Positions 54,113 to 63,164 of a stretch of 64,000 nucleotides of DNA are shown in pieces. Source of the DNA: Balneola sp. (lineage in GTDB: Bacteria > Bacteroidota > Rhodothermia > Balneolales > Balneolaceae); contig JAEPPZ010000011.1 in NCBI GenBank assembly GCA_017640785.1, positions 105,691 to 169,690 of the forward strand. The letters run 5' to 3'. The translations under genes were made by a program, and so were the position numbers. Positions within the stretch are counted from its first letter, which is position 1; the number at the start of each line of letters is the position of its first letter. A model generated the notes under the pieces. It did not search any database. It worked only from the letters and a program-made list of their open reading frames with translations, and was not told the origin of the DNA.

Positions 54113-55201
54113 ATGAATGATATAATGACCCCCGAAAAAATAAATATTATACCAAATGAAAACAGTAAGATACATGAGGTCGATTTCGATAATCTCGTGT
54201 TTGGGAAAAAGTTTTCTGATCATATGTTCGTTATGGAGTATGAAAATGGTTCCTGGGGTCAGCCCTTAATAAGGCCTTATGGACCCATTCAAATTAGCCC
54301 GGCTTTAAATACTCTTCATTATGGTCAGGCAATTTTTGAGGGAATGAAGGCTTTTTATGTGGATGAAAACACCATAAATATTTACAGACCCAAAGATCAT
54401 TTTGAAAGGATGAACTACTCATCCAGAAGAATGGGTATTCCTGAAACAGATTATGAAACGTTTATAACTGCTTTGGAAGAACTCATGAAATTAGATCACA
54501 GGTTTGTACCTAGACAGGATCAATCTGCATTATATATACGACCATTTATTTTTGCTTCAGATGATCTTTTGGCTGCCAGATCTTCCACAAAATTCAGCTA
54601 TTATATAATTACTTCGCCTGTAGGTGCATATTATGAAGAGGGTTTTAATCCAGTTTCATTAACAACTACAAATGAATATGTAAGAGCTGTTGTAGGCGGA
54701 ACAGGAAATGTGAAGACTGCTGGGAATTATGCAGCAAGCTTTCTTCCGGCTAAAAAAGCTAAAGAAGATGGATATACACAGGTTCTCTGGCTTGACGCTA
54801 AAGAACACAAGTATGTTGAAGAAGTAGGAACCATGAATATTCACTTCCTGATCGGTGATACTTTGGTCACTCCAAAGCTTACAGGTTCTATTTTAGGCGG
54901 GATAACTAGACGTTCTGTTACTTCTCTGGCAGAAGAATGGGGTTACAATGTTGAAGAGAGAAGAATCACTATTGATGAAGTATTTGAAGCTTCTGAAAAC
55001 GGGACTTTAAAGGAAGTTTTTGGCTCAGGTACAGCTGCTGTAATATCTCCTGTAGGTTTGATTCATCATCAGGGGAGAAAGATCGATTTTGGTATTGATT
55101 CAATCGGTGAATTTGCAAAACGTCTATATGACGAGATCACAGGAATCCAATATGGCAGAATCGTAGACAGACATAACTGGATTCATACTGTAAAAGTCTA
55201 A
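54113..55201 (+). CDS. ilvE: Branched-chain amino acid aminotransferase
   Basis: A 362-residue class IV PLP aminotransferase for Leu, Ile and Val. Visible are YGQAIFEGMKAFY, YIRPFIFA, and the PLP-lysine motif GTGNVKTAGNYAAS with K201. The C-terminal EVFGSGTAAVISPVG is typical of the longer (eukaryote-like) BCAT type. The start at ATG 54113 is followed by an in-frame ATG at 54125. The CrcB gene starts on the base after its stop. Confidence 0.92.
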   Translation: MNDIMTPEKINIIPNENSKIHEVDFDNLVFGKKFSDHMFVMEYENGSWGQPLIRPYGPIQISPALNTLHYGQAIFEGMKAFYVDENTINIYRPKDHFERMNYSSRRMGIPETDYETFITALEELMKLDHRFVPRQDQSALYIRPFIFASDDLLAARSSTKFSYYIITSPVGAYYEEGFNPVSLTTTNEYVRAVVGGTGNVKTAGNYAASFLPAKKAKEDGYTQVLWLDAKEHKYVEEVGTMNIHFLIGDTLVTPKLTGSILGGITRRSVTSLAEEWGYNVEERRITIDEVFEASENGTLKEVFGSGTAAVISPVGLIHHQGRKIDFGIDSIGEFAKRLYDEITGIQYGRIVDRHNWIHTVKV

Positions 55202-55594
55202 GTGCAGATCGATCTCTTTAAAATATGTATGATTGGAGCAGGAGGATTTCTAGGAGCTTCATCCAGATATATTATCTCTGAAATTGTTCAGTCCAGATTT
55301 CCGGCTTCTGAATTTCCGTACGGTACTTATTTTGTAAACATGATAGGGTGTTTGTTGATCGGTTTTTTGTTGGCATTATTTGCTGTAAAAAACTGGGGAA
55401 ATGAAGAACTTCGCCTCTTTATATTTGTCGGGATATTGGGAGGTTTTACTACGTTTTCTACTTTTGCCAACGACTCTTTTCTGCTGTTTAAAGAAGGAGA
55501 AGTATTACTTGGCTTGGCAAATGCTGGGGGGCAGATTTTACTCGGTCTGCTTTTTGTATGGCTAGGTTATTCTCTCGTAAAAATGATCTTTTAA
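55202..55594 (+). CDS. crcB: Fluoride exporter CrcB/Fluc
   Basis: A 130-residue dual-topology fluoride channel. Four hydrophobic segments are present, with FLGASSRYIISE, the pore motif GTYFVNMIGCLLIGF (Asn) and GGFTTFSTFANDS (Phe box and Thr). A single gene implies a homodimer. Translation starts at GTG 55202, or possibly ATG 55229; the longer form has an N-terminal stretch typical of the family. It directly follows the aminotransferase stop and overlaps the convergent dehydrogenase gene by four bases. No fluoride riboswitch is apparent in front of it. Confidence 0.92.
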   Translation: MQIDLFKICMIGAGGFLGASSRYIISEIVQSRFPASEFPYGTYFVNMIGCLLIGFLLALFAVKNWGNEELRLFIFVGILGGFTTFSTFANDSFLLFKEGEVLLGLANAGGQILLGLLFVWLGYSLVKMIF

Positions 55595-56517
55595 TACCCT
55601 TTTTTCCTGTCCACAGAATTAACCATTTCCATTCCTGATAAGCTTCTCTTATAATTTTCAATAATTTGTTCAGCGGCTTCTTTGGGGTCTGTAACGGCAG
55701 CAATGTGCGGAGTGATCATTATCTTAGGTCGGTTCCAGAAAAGATGATTAGAAGGTAAAGGTTCCTCCTCAAATACATCCAGCCATGCACCGGCTAAAAC
55801 TCCGGTGTCGATCGCATAAATAAGATCTTCTTCAATCAAATGTTGTCCGCGCCCAACGTTAATTAAATAACCCGGTTTTTTTAGTTTCTTAAATAGCTCC
55901 AGATCCAAGATGCCATGAGTGTTATCTGTGAGGGGGAGTGCGCAAATAAGAATGTTGGAGGAATTTAGAAAATCACCCAATTCATTCTCACTAAATGAAG
56001 TAATTCCTTCAACGTCCTTTTTTGATCTGGACCATCCGTTAACTTTATATCCATTTAATATGAGAAGTTCAGCAATGGAAAGCCCCATTTCTCCCAATCC
56101 CAGAATTCCCACAACTGAATCCTCTTTAGGAATCAACTTATGTTTATCCCAAAATGCTTCTCTCTTTTGATCTGTGTATCGAGTAGTATGCTGTCGATAA
56201 GCCAATACCGCCTGAAGTACATACTCAGCCATTTCACTTTTTAAAGAAGGGGTGATCAACCGTGCGAAATTGATTTCTTCTGATAAACTTTCATCATTCA
56301 ACAAATGATTGACTCCGGCTCCGAGTGAGGATACCGCTTTCAGATTCGAGTAATTTCCAAGCACGTTCTTAGGATGATTCCAGGCAACAGCAAAGGTAAC
56401 TCTGTCCTTATTTTTTACTTTCGGCCAAATATCGATTTCAAGGTTGGGATCGATATTTTGAAGTTCTTCCGAGAGTTGGTTTAAGTCCCTGTTTGGTGCT
56501 ATAAGTAATAGTGACAT
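55591..56517 (-). CDS. D-2-hydroxyacid dehydrogenase (GhrA-like)
   Basis: A 308-residue NAD(P)-dependent dehydrogenase. It has the nucleotide-binding motif VGILGLGEMGLSIAELL, the catalytic Arg in NVGRGQHLI, a Glu in the DVFEEEPLP segment, and the His in MITPHIAAVT. The short type without an ACT domain resembles glyoxylate/hydroxypyruvate reductase A. The substrate is inferred. It is 12 bases after the nitrilase gene on the same strand. Confidence 0.9.
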   Translation of the reverse strand: MSLLLIAPNRDLNQLSEELQNIDPNLEIDIWPKVKNKDRVTFAVAWNHPKNVLGNYSNLKAVSSLGAGVNHLLNDESLSEEINFARLITPSLKSEMAEYVLQAVLAYRQHTTRYTDQKREAFWDKHKLIPKEDSVVGILGLGEMGLSIAELLILNGYKVNGWSRSKKDVEGITSFSENELGDFLNSSNILICALPLTDNTHGILDLELFKKLKKPGYLINVGRGQHLIEEDLIYAIDTGVLAGAWLDVFEEEPLPSNHLFWNRPKIMITPHIAAVTDPKEAAEQIIENYKRSLSGMEMVNSVDRKKGY

Positions 56518-56529
56518 TCAGTTTTGAGA

Positions 56530-57429
56530 CTATTTTAGTTTGTTTAGTTTAAATACATCATTTCGGGCGTAATGTCCTACTGCATCAAAATCTAATTTCG
56601 CTTTAGCGATCAGGCTCATGTCGAGTTCTGCAGTCAGGATTCCTTGCTTGTCCCACAAAGGACCTGCAATTGTATTTCCGAGGGGATCAACAATAACACT
56701 TCCGCCTTTGCACATGATCTCACCAAATTCAGAAATATCCTCTCCCGGAAGATCGGGATAATCTTTCTTCTCAACATATTGATTGCAACCCAAAACAAAG
56801 CACCTTCCCTCAACGGCTATATGTTTAAGAGAATGCTGCCAGTTGTCTCTTTGATCGGCAGTAGGCGCTAAATAAATTTGTACTCCTTGTTCATAAAGGA
56901 ATGTGCGGGCAAGTGGCATATAATTTTCCCAACAAATAAGTCCGCTTATTTTTCCAAATTCACTTTTGTAGACTTCTAGATCAGAGCCATCACCTTCACC
57001 CCAAATAATACGTTCTGCAGCAGTGGGTTTAAGTTTTCGGTGCTTGCCAACTAACGTACCTTCATTATTGAAATACAATACAGAGCAATAAAGCGAACCC
57101 GAATCTCCTTTTTCAACTACTCCAATAACAAGCCATGTATTATATTTTTTAGCAATCTCGGATAAATCAGAAACATAAGCTCCGGGAACTGACAAAGAAT
57201 TTTCCCAAAACCTGAGCCATGTTTCTCTACCTGAAGCACTTCGGTCTCCGACTTTGGTCCCAAACGTTAATCCTCTTGGATAGCCGGGAAGAAAAGCCTC
57301 CGGAAATAAAACAAGATCTGGATTTTCTTTAGATGCCTGTTCAGTCCAATACTCAACTTTTTTAATAGAATTTTCTAGATCGAAAAGGATCGGTGTAGCT
57401 TGAACTACGGATACTGTTGGGTTTTTCAT
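56530..57429 (-). CDS. Carbon-nitrogen hydrolase (nitrilase)
   Basis: A 299-residue enzyme from ATG 57429 (MKNPTVSVVQATPILF). An upstream start at 57558 would overlap the GNAT gene and has no family-like sequence. The nitrilase triad is visible: E44 (LFPEAFLPGYP), K132 (KHRKLKPT) and C166 (LICWENYMPL). The sequence type is aliphatic or aryl-acetonitrilase-like. The gene is 28 bases after the GNAT gene and 12 before the dehydrogenase gene, suggesting one transcript. Confidence 0.92.
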   Translation of the reverse strand: MKNPTVSVVQATPILFDLENSIKKVEYWTEQASKENPDLVLFPEAFLPGYPRGLTFGTKVGDRSASGRETWLRFWENSLSVPGAYVSDLSEIAKKYNTWLVIGVVEKGDSGSLYCSVLYFNNEGTLVGKHRKLKPTAAERIIWGEGDGSDLEVYKSEFGKISGLICWENYMPLARTFLYEQGVQIYLAPTADQRDNWQHSLKHIAVEGRCFVLGCNQYVEKKDYPDLPGEDISEFGEIMCKGGSVIVDPLGNTIAGPLWDKQGILTAELDMSLIAKAKLDFDAVGHYARNDVFKLNKLK

Positions 57430-57457
57430 ACCAGAATGTATGAAAATGATTACATAA

Positions 57458-57976
57458 TTATAGCTGCCAAACGGATGGATATTGCACAATTCCCTTCTTT
57501 TTATCCAAACCTTTAGGCACAAGTTCAATTCCCATAAAATTCTCAGAGGGAACATCAAAAGGAGGCTTTATTTCCCAGGTTGAAGCCGGCTCAAAACCAA
57601 AACGGGGATAATAATCAGAATGCCCAAGAAGGATCACAGAATCGAAGCCCAGATCAGTAGCTTTTTCCAGTCCATTCATTATAAGTTTTGCTCCAATACC
57701 ATTTCTCTGAAGTTGTTGAACTACAGAAACTGGTGCTAATGCTAATGATTTAGAAGTGGTTTTGCTTGATTGAATCTCAATTTCAGAAAACAGAATATGA
57801 CCAACTATCTTTTTCTTGTGAACAGCAACTAATGAAAGTTCAGGGATATAGAATTGACTGGATCTAATTCTTTCAACCAGATCAGCTTCATCAGAACTCT
57901 CGAACGCATTAAGTAGTACCGCCCTTACAGCTTCGTAGTCTGAAGCATGTTCTTCTCTTATTTCTACGTTAATCAT
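57458..57976 (-). CDS. GNAT N-acetyltransferase (YhbS-like)
   Basis: A 172-residue acetyltransferase. It has the acetyl-CoA binding loop LAPVSVVQQLQRNGIGAKLI and the YhbS-type end GHSDYYPRFGFEPAS. There is no membrane segment. The acceptor substrate is unknown. First gene of a likely three-gene run with nitrilase and dehydrogenase. Confidence 0.88.
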   Translation of the reverse strand: MINVEIREEHASDYEAVRAVLLNAFESSDEADLVERIRSSQFYIPELSLVAVHKKKIVGHILFSEIEIQSSKTTSKSLALAPVSVVQQLQRNGIGAKLIMNGLEKATDLGFDSVILLGHSDYYPRFGFEPASTWEIKPPFDVPSENFMGIELVPKGLDKKKGIVQYPSVWQL

Positions 57977-58101
57977 AACCCTTCTCTTATTAAATATAAT
58001 ATACTTAGTGGTTTGTAATAATCAGCATGAGATTAGGGAAAGGCAGTTTCGAATGAGTATGAGGTAGTTTCTTTGAAGTTTTAAGGATGAAGTGTATAAA
58101 A

Positions 58102-58737
58102 CTAAAGTAATTCAGCCTTCAAAGTCAGTATATCATTTTCTATCTGAGTCATTATTTCTTTAGAATCATCTGAGACAACTGTTTTAGGAGTTCCATATTT
58201 GATTTTTGCATTATAGGGAACTATCAGTGTTTCACCTTTCGGAAGATTTTTACCCATTCCATCCATATAAACCGGAACATACTTTACGTGCTTATTTTTT
58301 GAAAGTACAATTCCGATACCCCTTTTAAGAGTCTTCATTTTCTCAGGTTGGCCCCGTGTACCTTCCGGAAAAAGTATAAGTGAATATCCTTCGTCAATAG
58401 CTTTTTCAATGACTGCAAGAGGTGAGCCTTTACTTTTTTCGGAAACGCCATTTCTCTCCAGTAGTACAGCATTTATAAAAAAGCGACTAAACCAGCTAAT
58501 TAGTTTATTTCTTCCGAAATAGTCTCCTGCCGCCACAGGTTTTACCCTATGTATAATTGAAGATGGGAGAGAAGCCATTATAGATAAAGTATCTAAATGA
58601 CTATTGTGATTTGAAAGAATTACGAATTGTTCTTCTTTTTCCAGAAAAGATGCATCATCAAATTTAACTCCAACAATTAATTTCAGAAATATTCTGAGAA
58701 CAAAACTATAGATAAATTGCAGAATATACTTTTGCAT
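58102..58737 (-). CDS. Lysophospholipid acyltransferase (PlsC family)
   Basis: A 211-residue membrane-associated acyltransferase. Catalytic H-x4-D is in ILSNHNSHLDTLS, and the substrate-binding motif is ILFPEGTRGQPEK. An N-terminal hydrophobic segment anchors it. It makes phosphatidic acid from lysophosphatidate (or an analogue) at the inner membrane. It ends the minus-strand phospholipid run, 11 bases after the CdsA-like gene. Confidence 0.9.
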   Translation of the reverse strand: MQKYILQFIYSFVLRIFLKLIVGVKFDDASFLEKEEQFVILSNHNSHLDTLSIMASLPSSIIHRVKPVAAGDYFGRNKLISWFSRFFINAVLLERNGVSEKSKGSPLAVIEKAIDEGYSLILFPEGTRGQPEKMKTLKRGIGIVLSKNKHVKYVPVYMDGMGKNLPKGETLIVPYNAKIKYGTPKTVVSDDSKEIMTQIENDILTLKAELL

Positions 58738-58748
58738 GGCTACTATTA

Positions 58749-59705
58749 TTAATAAGCTAAATAGTAGATGAAATGAAAAAAGGCAGGAGCAGTAAAGGAA
58801 AGAGAATCTATTCTATCTAAAATTCCGCCATGCCCCGGGATTGCAGTAGAAGTATCTTTTACTCCTAAATCCCTTTTGATTGAAGACATAACCAGATCTC
58901 CCGAAAAGCCAGCAAATGCGATCATAAAGCTGGCAAAAAGAACTTCAAAAGTAGAAAGAGGTGTTAAGAAACTAATAAAATAACCTATGATAGTGGTGCA
59001 GATCAATCCTCCGATAAAGCCTTCCCAGGTTTTATTAGGACTTATAGATGGGATGATTTTACGTTTCCCAAAAATCTTACCGAATGTGAATTGAAGAACA
59101 TCATTTATTTCAGTTAAAAAAACCAGAAATAGCAACAAACCTCGGCCTCCGTTTTCAAAACCCGGAATCTCCGGAAGTGAGAGAAAGTAAGCCATATGAC
59201 TTAACCCGAAAACGGTAAGCATAAGTATCCAATGTATTGAAGACATGGATTTTATGATGCCTTTTGTATCTCCCTTTAGGACAAGTCTCAAAGGTATAAG
59301 CAGAAACATTATTACCGGAATGAAAATAATAAAAGCTCCGTACCATCCGATGTAAGCAAGAAAATATTGAATAGGTATAGAGAAATAAGCCCAGAGTATC
59401 GCATATCGATCAGAATCTCTGAACCCCAAAATAGAATAAAGTTCCCGGAAGGCTACAAAAGAAAGAAAAGCGATAGCAATGTAGGAAATGGTATTACTAA
59501 ACATTGTAGCGATTATGAATATAAAAGACATAACCCACCAGGATCTTGTGCGAGATTTAAGCTCTGAAATATTCCAGTCGGGTTTTATTTTACCTATTGC
59601 GAAGAAAAGAAGAGAGGCAAAAGTGAGAATCCCAAAAATTAAAGCGATAACACTTAACAGATCATTATTATTGAAAACTTCAAATTGGAATATCTTTTCA
59701 AACAT
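58749..59705 (-). CDS. Phosphatidate cytidylyltransferase family protein (CdsA/YnbB-like)
   Basis: A 318-residue integral membrane protein with about eight hydrophobic segments. The CdsA signature is at the C-terminus: SSIKRDLGVKDTSTAIPGHG, followed by GILDRIDSLSFTAP. It makes CDP-diacylglycerol from phosphatidate and CTP. It overlaps the phosphotransferase gene by eight bases, giving the ynbA-ynbB order. Since housekeeping CdsA is probably encoded elsewhere, this may be a second, specialised copy. Confidence 0.9.
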   Translation of the reverse strand: MFEKIFQFEVFNNNDLLSVIALIFGILTFASLLFFAIGKIKPDWNISELKSRTRSWWVMSFIFIIATMFSNTISYIAIAFLSFVAFRELYSILGFRDSDRYAILWAYFSIPIQYFLAYIGWYGAFIIFIPVIMFLLIPLRLVLKGDTKGIIKSMSSIHWILMLTVFGLSHMAYFLSLPEIPGFENGGRGLLLFLVFLTEINDVLQFTFGKIFGKRKIIPSISPNKTWEGFIGGLICTTIIGYFISFLTPLSTFEVLFASFMIAFAGFSGDLVMSSIKRDLGVKDTSTAIPGHGGILDRIDSLSFTAPAFFHFIYYLAY

Positions 59706-60300
59706 TATGCAAAGAATTAGATAATCTTTTATAAGTGCTTATGGCAATTAAGCTATTCAGGACGATAAAAACCCAAGTGCTGTATTCAAAGATATTAATA
59801 TCAAAAAAAAGCAGAATCGCTACAATACTTATTACAAAAGCCCGGTCACTTTTTCCCATGGGTCCGTCGTACCTTCGTTCTTGGGAGATGATTTTCCCAA
59901 TGAGCCCCGAAAATTCATTGAGAACAGTTAATACAAGAAATAAGGCAACTAAATAAAGATCTTGAGAGAATATTTTAAGTAGCGGGAAGTATATAAACAG
60001 ATCGGAGATCACATCACCAACTTCATTTAAGACTTCACCTAATTTGCTTTGTTGGTCATAAGTTCTGGCCATCATCCCATCAAGAGCATTTAAAGCCATC
60101 CGTATTAGTAACCCAATAGGAACTATCAGAAACAAAAGTTGAAAATTTGATGAAAACCAGAAAGAAAGGCCTATTAAAAGTGATAGGAATATTGCACTTA
60201 TAGTAATTTGATTAGCAGTTATGGAGTATTTGTTCAGTAAGACTAAAACCGGCTTTAACAGCTGCTGAAACTTTGGTTTTATTTTATAGATACTAATCAA
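59698..60300 (-). CDS. CDP-alcohol phosphatidyltransferase with unusual active site (YnbA-like)
   Basis: A 200-residue inner-membrane enzyme with about five or six hydrophobic segments. It belongs to the CDP-alcohol phosphatidyltransferase family, which joins CDP-diacylglycerol to an alcohol. The canonical motif D-x2-D-G-x2-A-R-x8-G-x3-D-x3-D appears here as N71-A-L-D74-G75-M-M-A78-R79...G88-x3-N92-x3-D96, so two of four metal-binding Asps are Asn, with an extra D100. From memory, the YnbA-like branch shows this pattern more widely, so it is likely a real subfamily trait and not an error. Alcohol acceptor unknown. Confidence 0.85.
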   Translation of the reverse strand: MISIYKIKPKFQQLLKPVLVLLNKYSITANQITISAIFLSLLIGLSFWFSSNFQLLFLIVPIGLLIRMALNALDGMMARTYDQQSKLGEVLNEVGDVISDLFIYFPLLKIFSQDLYLVALFLVLTVLNEFSGLIGKIISQERRYDGPMGKSDRAFVISIVAILLFFDINIFEYSTWVFIVLNSLIAISTYKRLSNSLHNV

Positions 60301-60310
60301 TTAAACAGTA

Positions 60311-61255
60311 TTACAAGTGATTCAGAACCCAGGATTTAAAAGTGGTCTGAAAATAGTCGGAGTACATTGCTTCATTAGCCTCTTCTTTTGAAGAACACAT
60401 CCCTACATTTTTGAGATCATGATTTGCACCCGGTATTACAGAAAGGGAGAAGTTATCAGGAATACCTTCAGGAAAAGTTTCATTTAGTGTAGTAAGAGCC
60501 CAACCCGGATAAACCATATGGTCGTTAGATGGAAAAACAAATAGTGCCGGATCAGTTATTCTTTTAAGATCGTTGGAAGGATCAAAATCTGCAATTTCCT
60601 TCAACTGGCGCCACGCTTTTTTTAATGGAAAAACAGAAACCCAATTAATATCTGACTGAGCTTTTTTTGAAGCTTTTTCAAAGGCTTTTTCTTTGGTTTC
60701 TCCTTCGCATAAAAATTCACTGTTATAAATATTAGTTAGATGAAGTTCCGCATCAAAAACCGGTCCTGCTATCGATGCTATTGCTTTCACATCGTCTCTG
60801 TAAAGCGACCCAACCACTTGAGCAACCCATCCGCCTTGACTGTGCCCGATAACCCCGATACGGGAAGCATCCACATTATTGATGGTTTTTAGATAATCAA
60901 TGGCTGCTTTGGTATCATCAGCTCGGTCATAGATATTAGACCGGTGCCATTTACCTTCAGAATCGCCGACTCCTCGTTTATCAAAATATAAAATGCCATA
61001 ACCTTCTTTTATAAAAAGCGCTTCCAGATTTTGCTCCACAAAATCTTTGTAGATGGTTCGATGAGAAGAATTTTCCCCGGAGCCAACCAGGAAGATAATC
61101 ATAGGAATACTGTCAGCTTTTTGAGGTAAAAGTAATTCTCCATGAATAGTAAATCTACCGCTTTCAAATGTAATATTGGTACGAAGTATATCCTGAGCAA
61201 TAGAATGAATAGGATTAAGAATAATTACTGCCAGAAGTACCGAAAAGAATCTCAT
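60311..61255 (-). CDS. Secreted alpha/beta hydrolase
   Basis: A 314-residue exported hydrolase with signal peptide (MRFFSVLLAVIILNPIHSIA). Nucleophile elbow GHSQGG lies near residue 140 (RIGVIGHSQGGWVAQV), an oxyanion-hole region is in IFLVGSGENSSHRT, the Asp is probably in FVFPSNDHMVYP, and the His in IPGANHDLK. It resembles secreted esterase/peptidase-like hydrolases, so the substrate is open. It lies 10 bases before the phosphotransferase gene, heading the phospholipid run. Confidence 0.88.
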   Translation of the reverse strand: MRFFSVLLAVIILNPIHSIAQDILRTNITFESGRFTIHGELLLPQKADSIPMIIFLVGSGENSSHRTIYKDFVEQNLEALFIKEGYGILYFDKRGVGDSEGKWHRSNIYDRADDTKAAIDYLKTINNVDASRIGVIGHSQGGWVAQVVGSLYRDDVKAIASIAGPVFDAELHLTNIYNSEFLCEGETKEKAFEKASKKAQSDINWVSVFPLKKAWRQLKEIADFDPSNDLKRITDPALFVFPSNDHMVYPGWALTTLNETFPEGIPDNFSLSVIPGANHDLKNVGMCSSKEEANEAMYSDYFQTTFKSWVLNHL

Positions 61256-61326
61256 TAGTTATTTTTTATTTCTACAACGTAATAGCTAAGGATAACGGAT
61301 AAAAACGAAATTAAAAATTTGGAAAT

Positions 61327-61833
61327 CTATATTTTGCTAAAATTCACAACCAATTCTTTGATCTGATCAATGTGTCTGTTTGTATGAACCATGTTAAAGT
61401 GGATCCATTCTCTTCTTGTCATAAAACCAAAGAGAGGATGTTCGAAGCGGGTACAGATTTCATCCGGATCCTGAACTTTTATGAGCTCAATAACCTGTGC
61501 TCTCGAAGCTTTAAACTTCTCAAGTAAGTCGCTTTTATCCTTATCGCTTTCAGTTGGGAGAACAACTCCAAAAGCTTGCAATTTTTTGGTACGATCCCGG
61601 AACTGAGATCTTATTTTCTGAATATTTCTTTCCGTATTTCTTGAAGGGTCTTTTTCGGTTGAAGCATTAAATAAACGTGCAGTCCCAAATTCTGAACGAA
61701 TGATATGCTCTACGTTTTCTGCTGCTGACCAAGTATCCTTATCAGGTTTTTTATTGAAAATATCATTTGAAATATTTTCAATAAATTTGATGAAAGTCTC
61801 AGTATTTGATTGGTACTCTTCAACTAAATTCAT
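61327..61833 (-). CDS. DinB-family protein
   Basis: A 168-residue four-helix protein of the DinB/DUF1569 type. The pattern DTWSAAENVEHIIRSEFGTARL carries the first His, and WIHFNMVHTNRHIDQI the later ones. Second DinB-like gene of the window; the two share only the family pattern. It is 71 bases upstream of the hydrolase gene. Confidence 0.88.
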   Translation of the reverse strand: MNLVEEYQSNTETFIKFIENISNDIFNKKPDKDTWSAAENVEHIIRSEFGTARLFNASTEKDPSRNTERNIQKIRSQFRDRTKKLQAFGVVLPTESDKDKSDLLEKFKASRAQVIELIKVQDPDEICTRFEHPLFGFMTRREWIHFNMVHTNRHIDQIKELVVNFSKI

Positions 61834-61939
61834 GCTCTTCTTTTTTAAATTTTGTTAGCAAGATTAAGTAAATAACAGCAAAAAAAATAGGCAACCATTT
61901 CCCAATGATCACCTATGCTTGTGGGAAACTTCTATCTCT

Positions 61940-63091
61940 CTAGTTTTCTTTAAAAGGTGAGCTGAATTTTTCATCAGAAATAAGTTCCTGATCCGTTAAT
62001 GTTTTCATAAAAGCTACTAGTGCTTCTTTTTCCTGATTTGTAAGATTCAATCTTCTGGGATTAATGGAATTTCGCTGTTCAAGTCTGTTATCTAAAGTCG
62101 CGCTGGCTTGAATGCCTGAATTGTAATGTTCAACAACTTCTTCCAAGGTTTCAAACCTTCCATCATGCATATATGGTGCTGTTAGTTCGATGTTGCGTAA
62201 GGAACCCACTTTGAATTTCCCATTATCATTAGCATTCCCTGTTACCGCTCCAAGACCCAGATCAGTGAGCACGGCATCCAATCCATTGTTTCTGGCTTCA
62301 TCACCAACAAAAAGATCAGAAGTATGGCATTGGGCGCAATCCCCACGCCCACCAAAAAATATATCTTTACCCAGATTTTCGAGATCTGAATAGTTTGGAA
62401 AATCCTGATCCGGATTATTTACCTGAGCTCTGCCCACATCGTATTTTGATTGATACGAAACAATTGAACGAACAAATTGGGCGAGAGCTTTCGAAATTCG
62501 ATCTGGAGTAACTTCATCATCTCCAAAAACCTGTTCAAATAAAACCGGATAGTAAGGTTGTTGTTCTACTTTAGAAACGAGTTCTGTTAAGGTGAGTCCC
62601 ATTTCAACTTCATCCTGAATGGGCATCAAAACTTGCTCTTCCAGTGTAGAAGCTCGTTCATCCCAAAAGAAGTGACCGTTTTCATAATACTTAGCATTGG
62701 AAATTCCCATTGAATTTCGTCCTGTTAGTCCACCTTCAAAACCGGCACTGAATTGATCCGGATCAGAGAAACCGGATTCCTGCAAGTGACAAGAAGAGCA
62801 TGAGATCATATTGTTGGATGAAAGAATCTTATCATAGAATAGAACACGACCTAAAGTAGCTCCCCAATCAGTCACTCCATTTTCATTGGGAGTATTATCC
62901 TGTTCAGTATTTGGTTGAAGAGAAAAAAAATCAGGTACGTCTATGTCCGAATAGTTATATGCGGAAGCGGGGATATTCAGATATTCGCTGAGCTCAAGAG
63001 TATCAACGATTTCTTCTTCGGATGAATCAAGTTCTTTACAGGCTGCGAGTATAAAAATAGAAGAGATAATGATCAGGGAATATTTTTTCAT
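61940..63091 (-). CDS. Di-haem cytochrome c peroxidase (CcpA/MauG family) lipoprotein
   Basis: About 383 residues from ATG 63091 (MKKYSLIIISSIFILAACKE), giving a lipobox with Cys18; an upstream start at 63130 breaks the signal. Two haem-binding C-x2-C-H motifs are visible: CSSCH at residues 98-102 (MISCSSCHLQESGFSDP) and CAQCH near residue 246 (GRGDCAQCHTSDLF). The axial-ligand region ends in APYMHDGRFETLEEVVEHYN. It reduces H2O2 in the periplasm with electrons from cytochrome c. The length is in the normal family range. Confidence 0.92.
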   Translation of the reverse strand: MKKYSLIIISSIFILAACKELDSSEEEIVDTLELSEYLNIPASAYNYSDIDVPDFFSLQPNTEQDNTPNENGVTDWGATLGRVLFYDKILSSNNMISCSSCHLQESGFSDPDQFSAGFEGGLTGRNSMGISNAKYYENGHFFWDERASTLEEQVLMPIQDEVEMGLTLTELVSKVEQQPYYPVLFEQVFGDDEVTPDRISKALAQFVRSIVSYQSKYDVGRAQVNNPDQDFPNYSDLENLGKDIFFGGRGDCAQCHTSDLFVGDEARNNGLDAVLTDLGLGAVTGNANDNGKFKVGSLRNIELTAPYMHDGRFETLEEVVEHYNSGIQASATLDNRLEQRNSINPRRLNLTNQEKEALVAFMKTLTDQELISDEKFSSPFKEN

Positions 63092-63164
63092 AGCAACGTA
63101 TTTAGAGAGACTGTTTCCCGTAATACACACTAAATATGGAGTACCCCTAAGAGTTCTTAAAAAA

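Noticed and set aside
55100..55201. Fluoride riboswitch in front of crcB
   Set aside because: crcB starts on the base after the aminotransferase stop, leaving no leader.
56530..57976. Nit1C-type cluster (nitrilase plus GNAT)
   Set aside because: The radical SAM, FAD-dependent oxidoreductase and AIR synthase-like genes of that cluster are absent.
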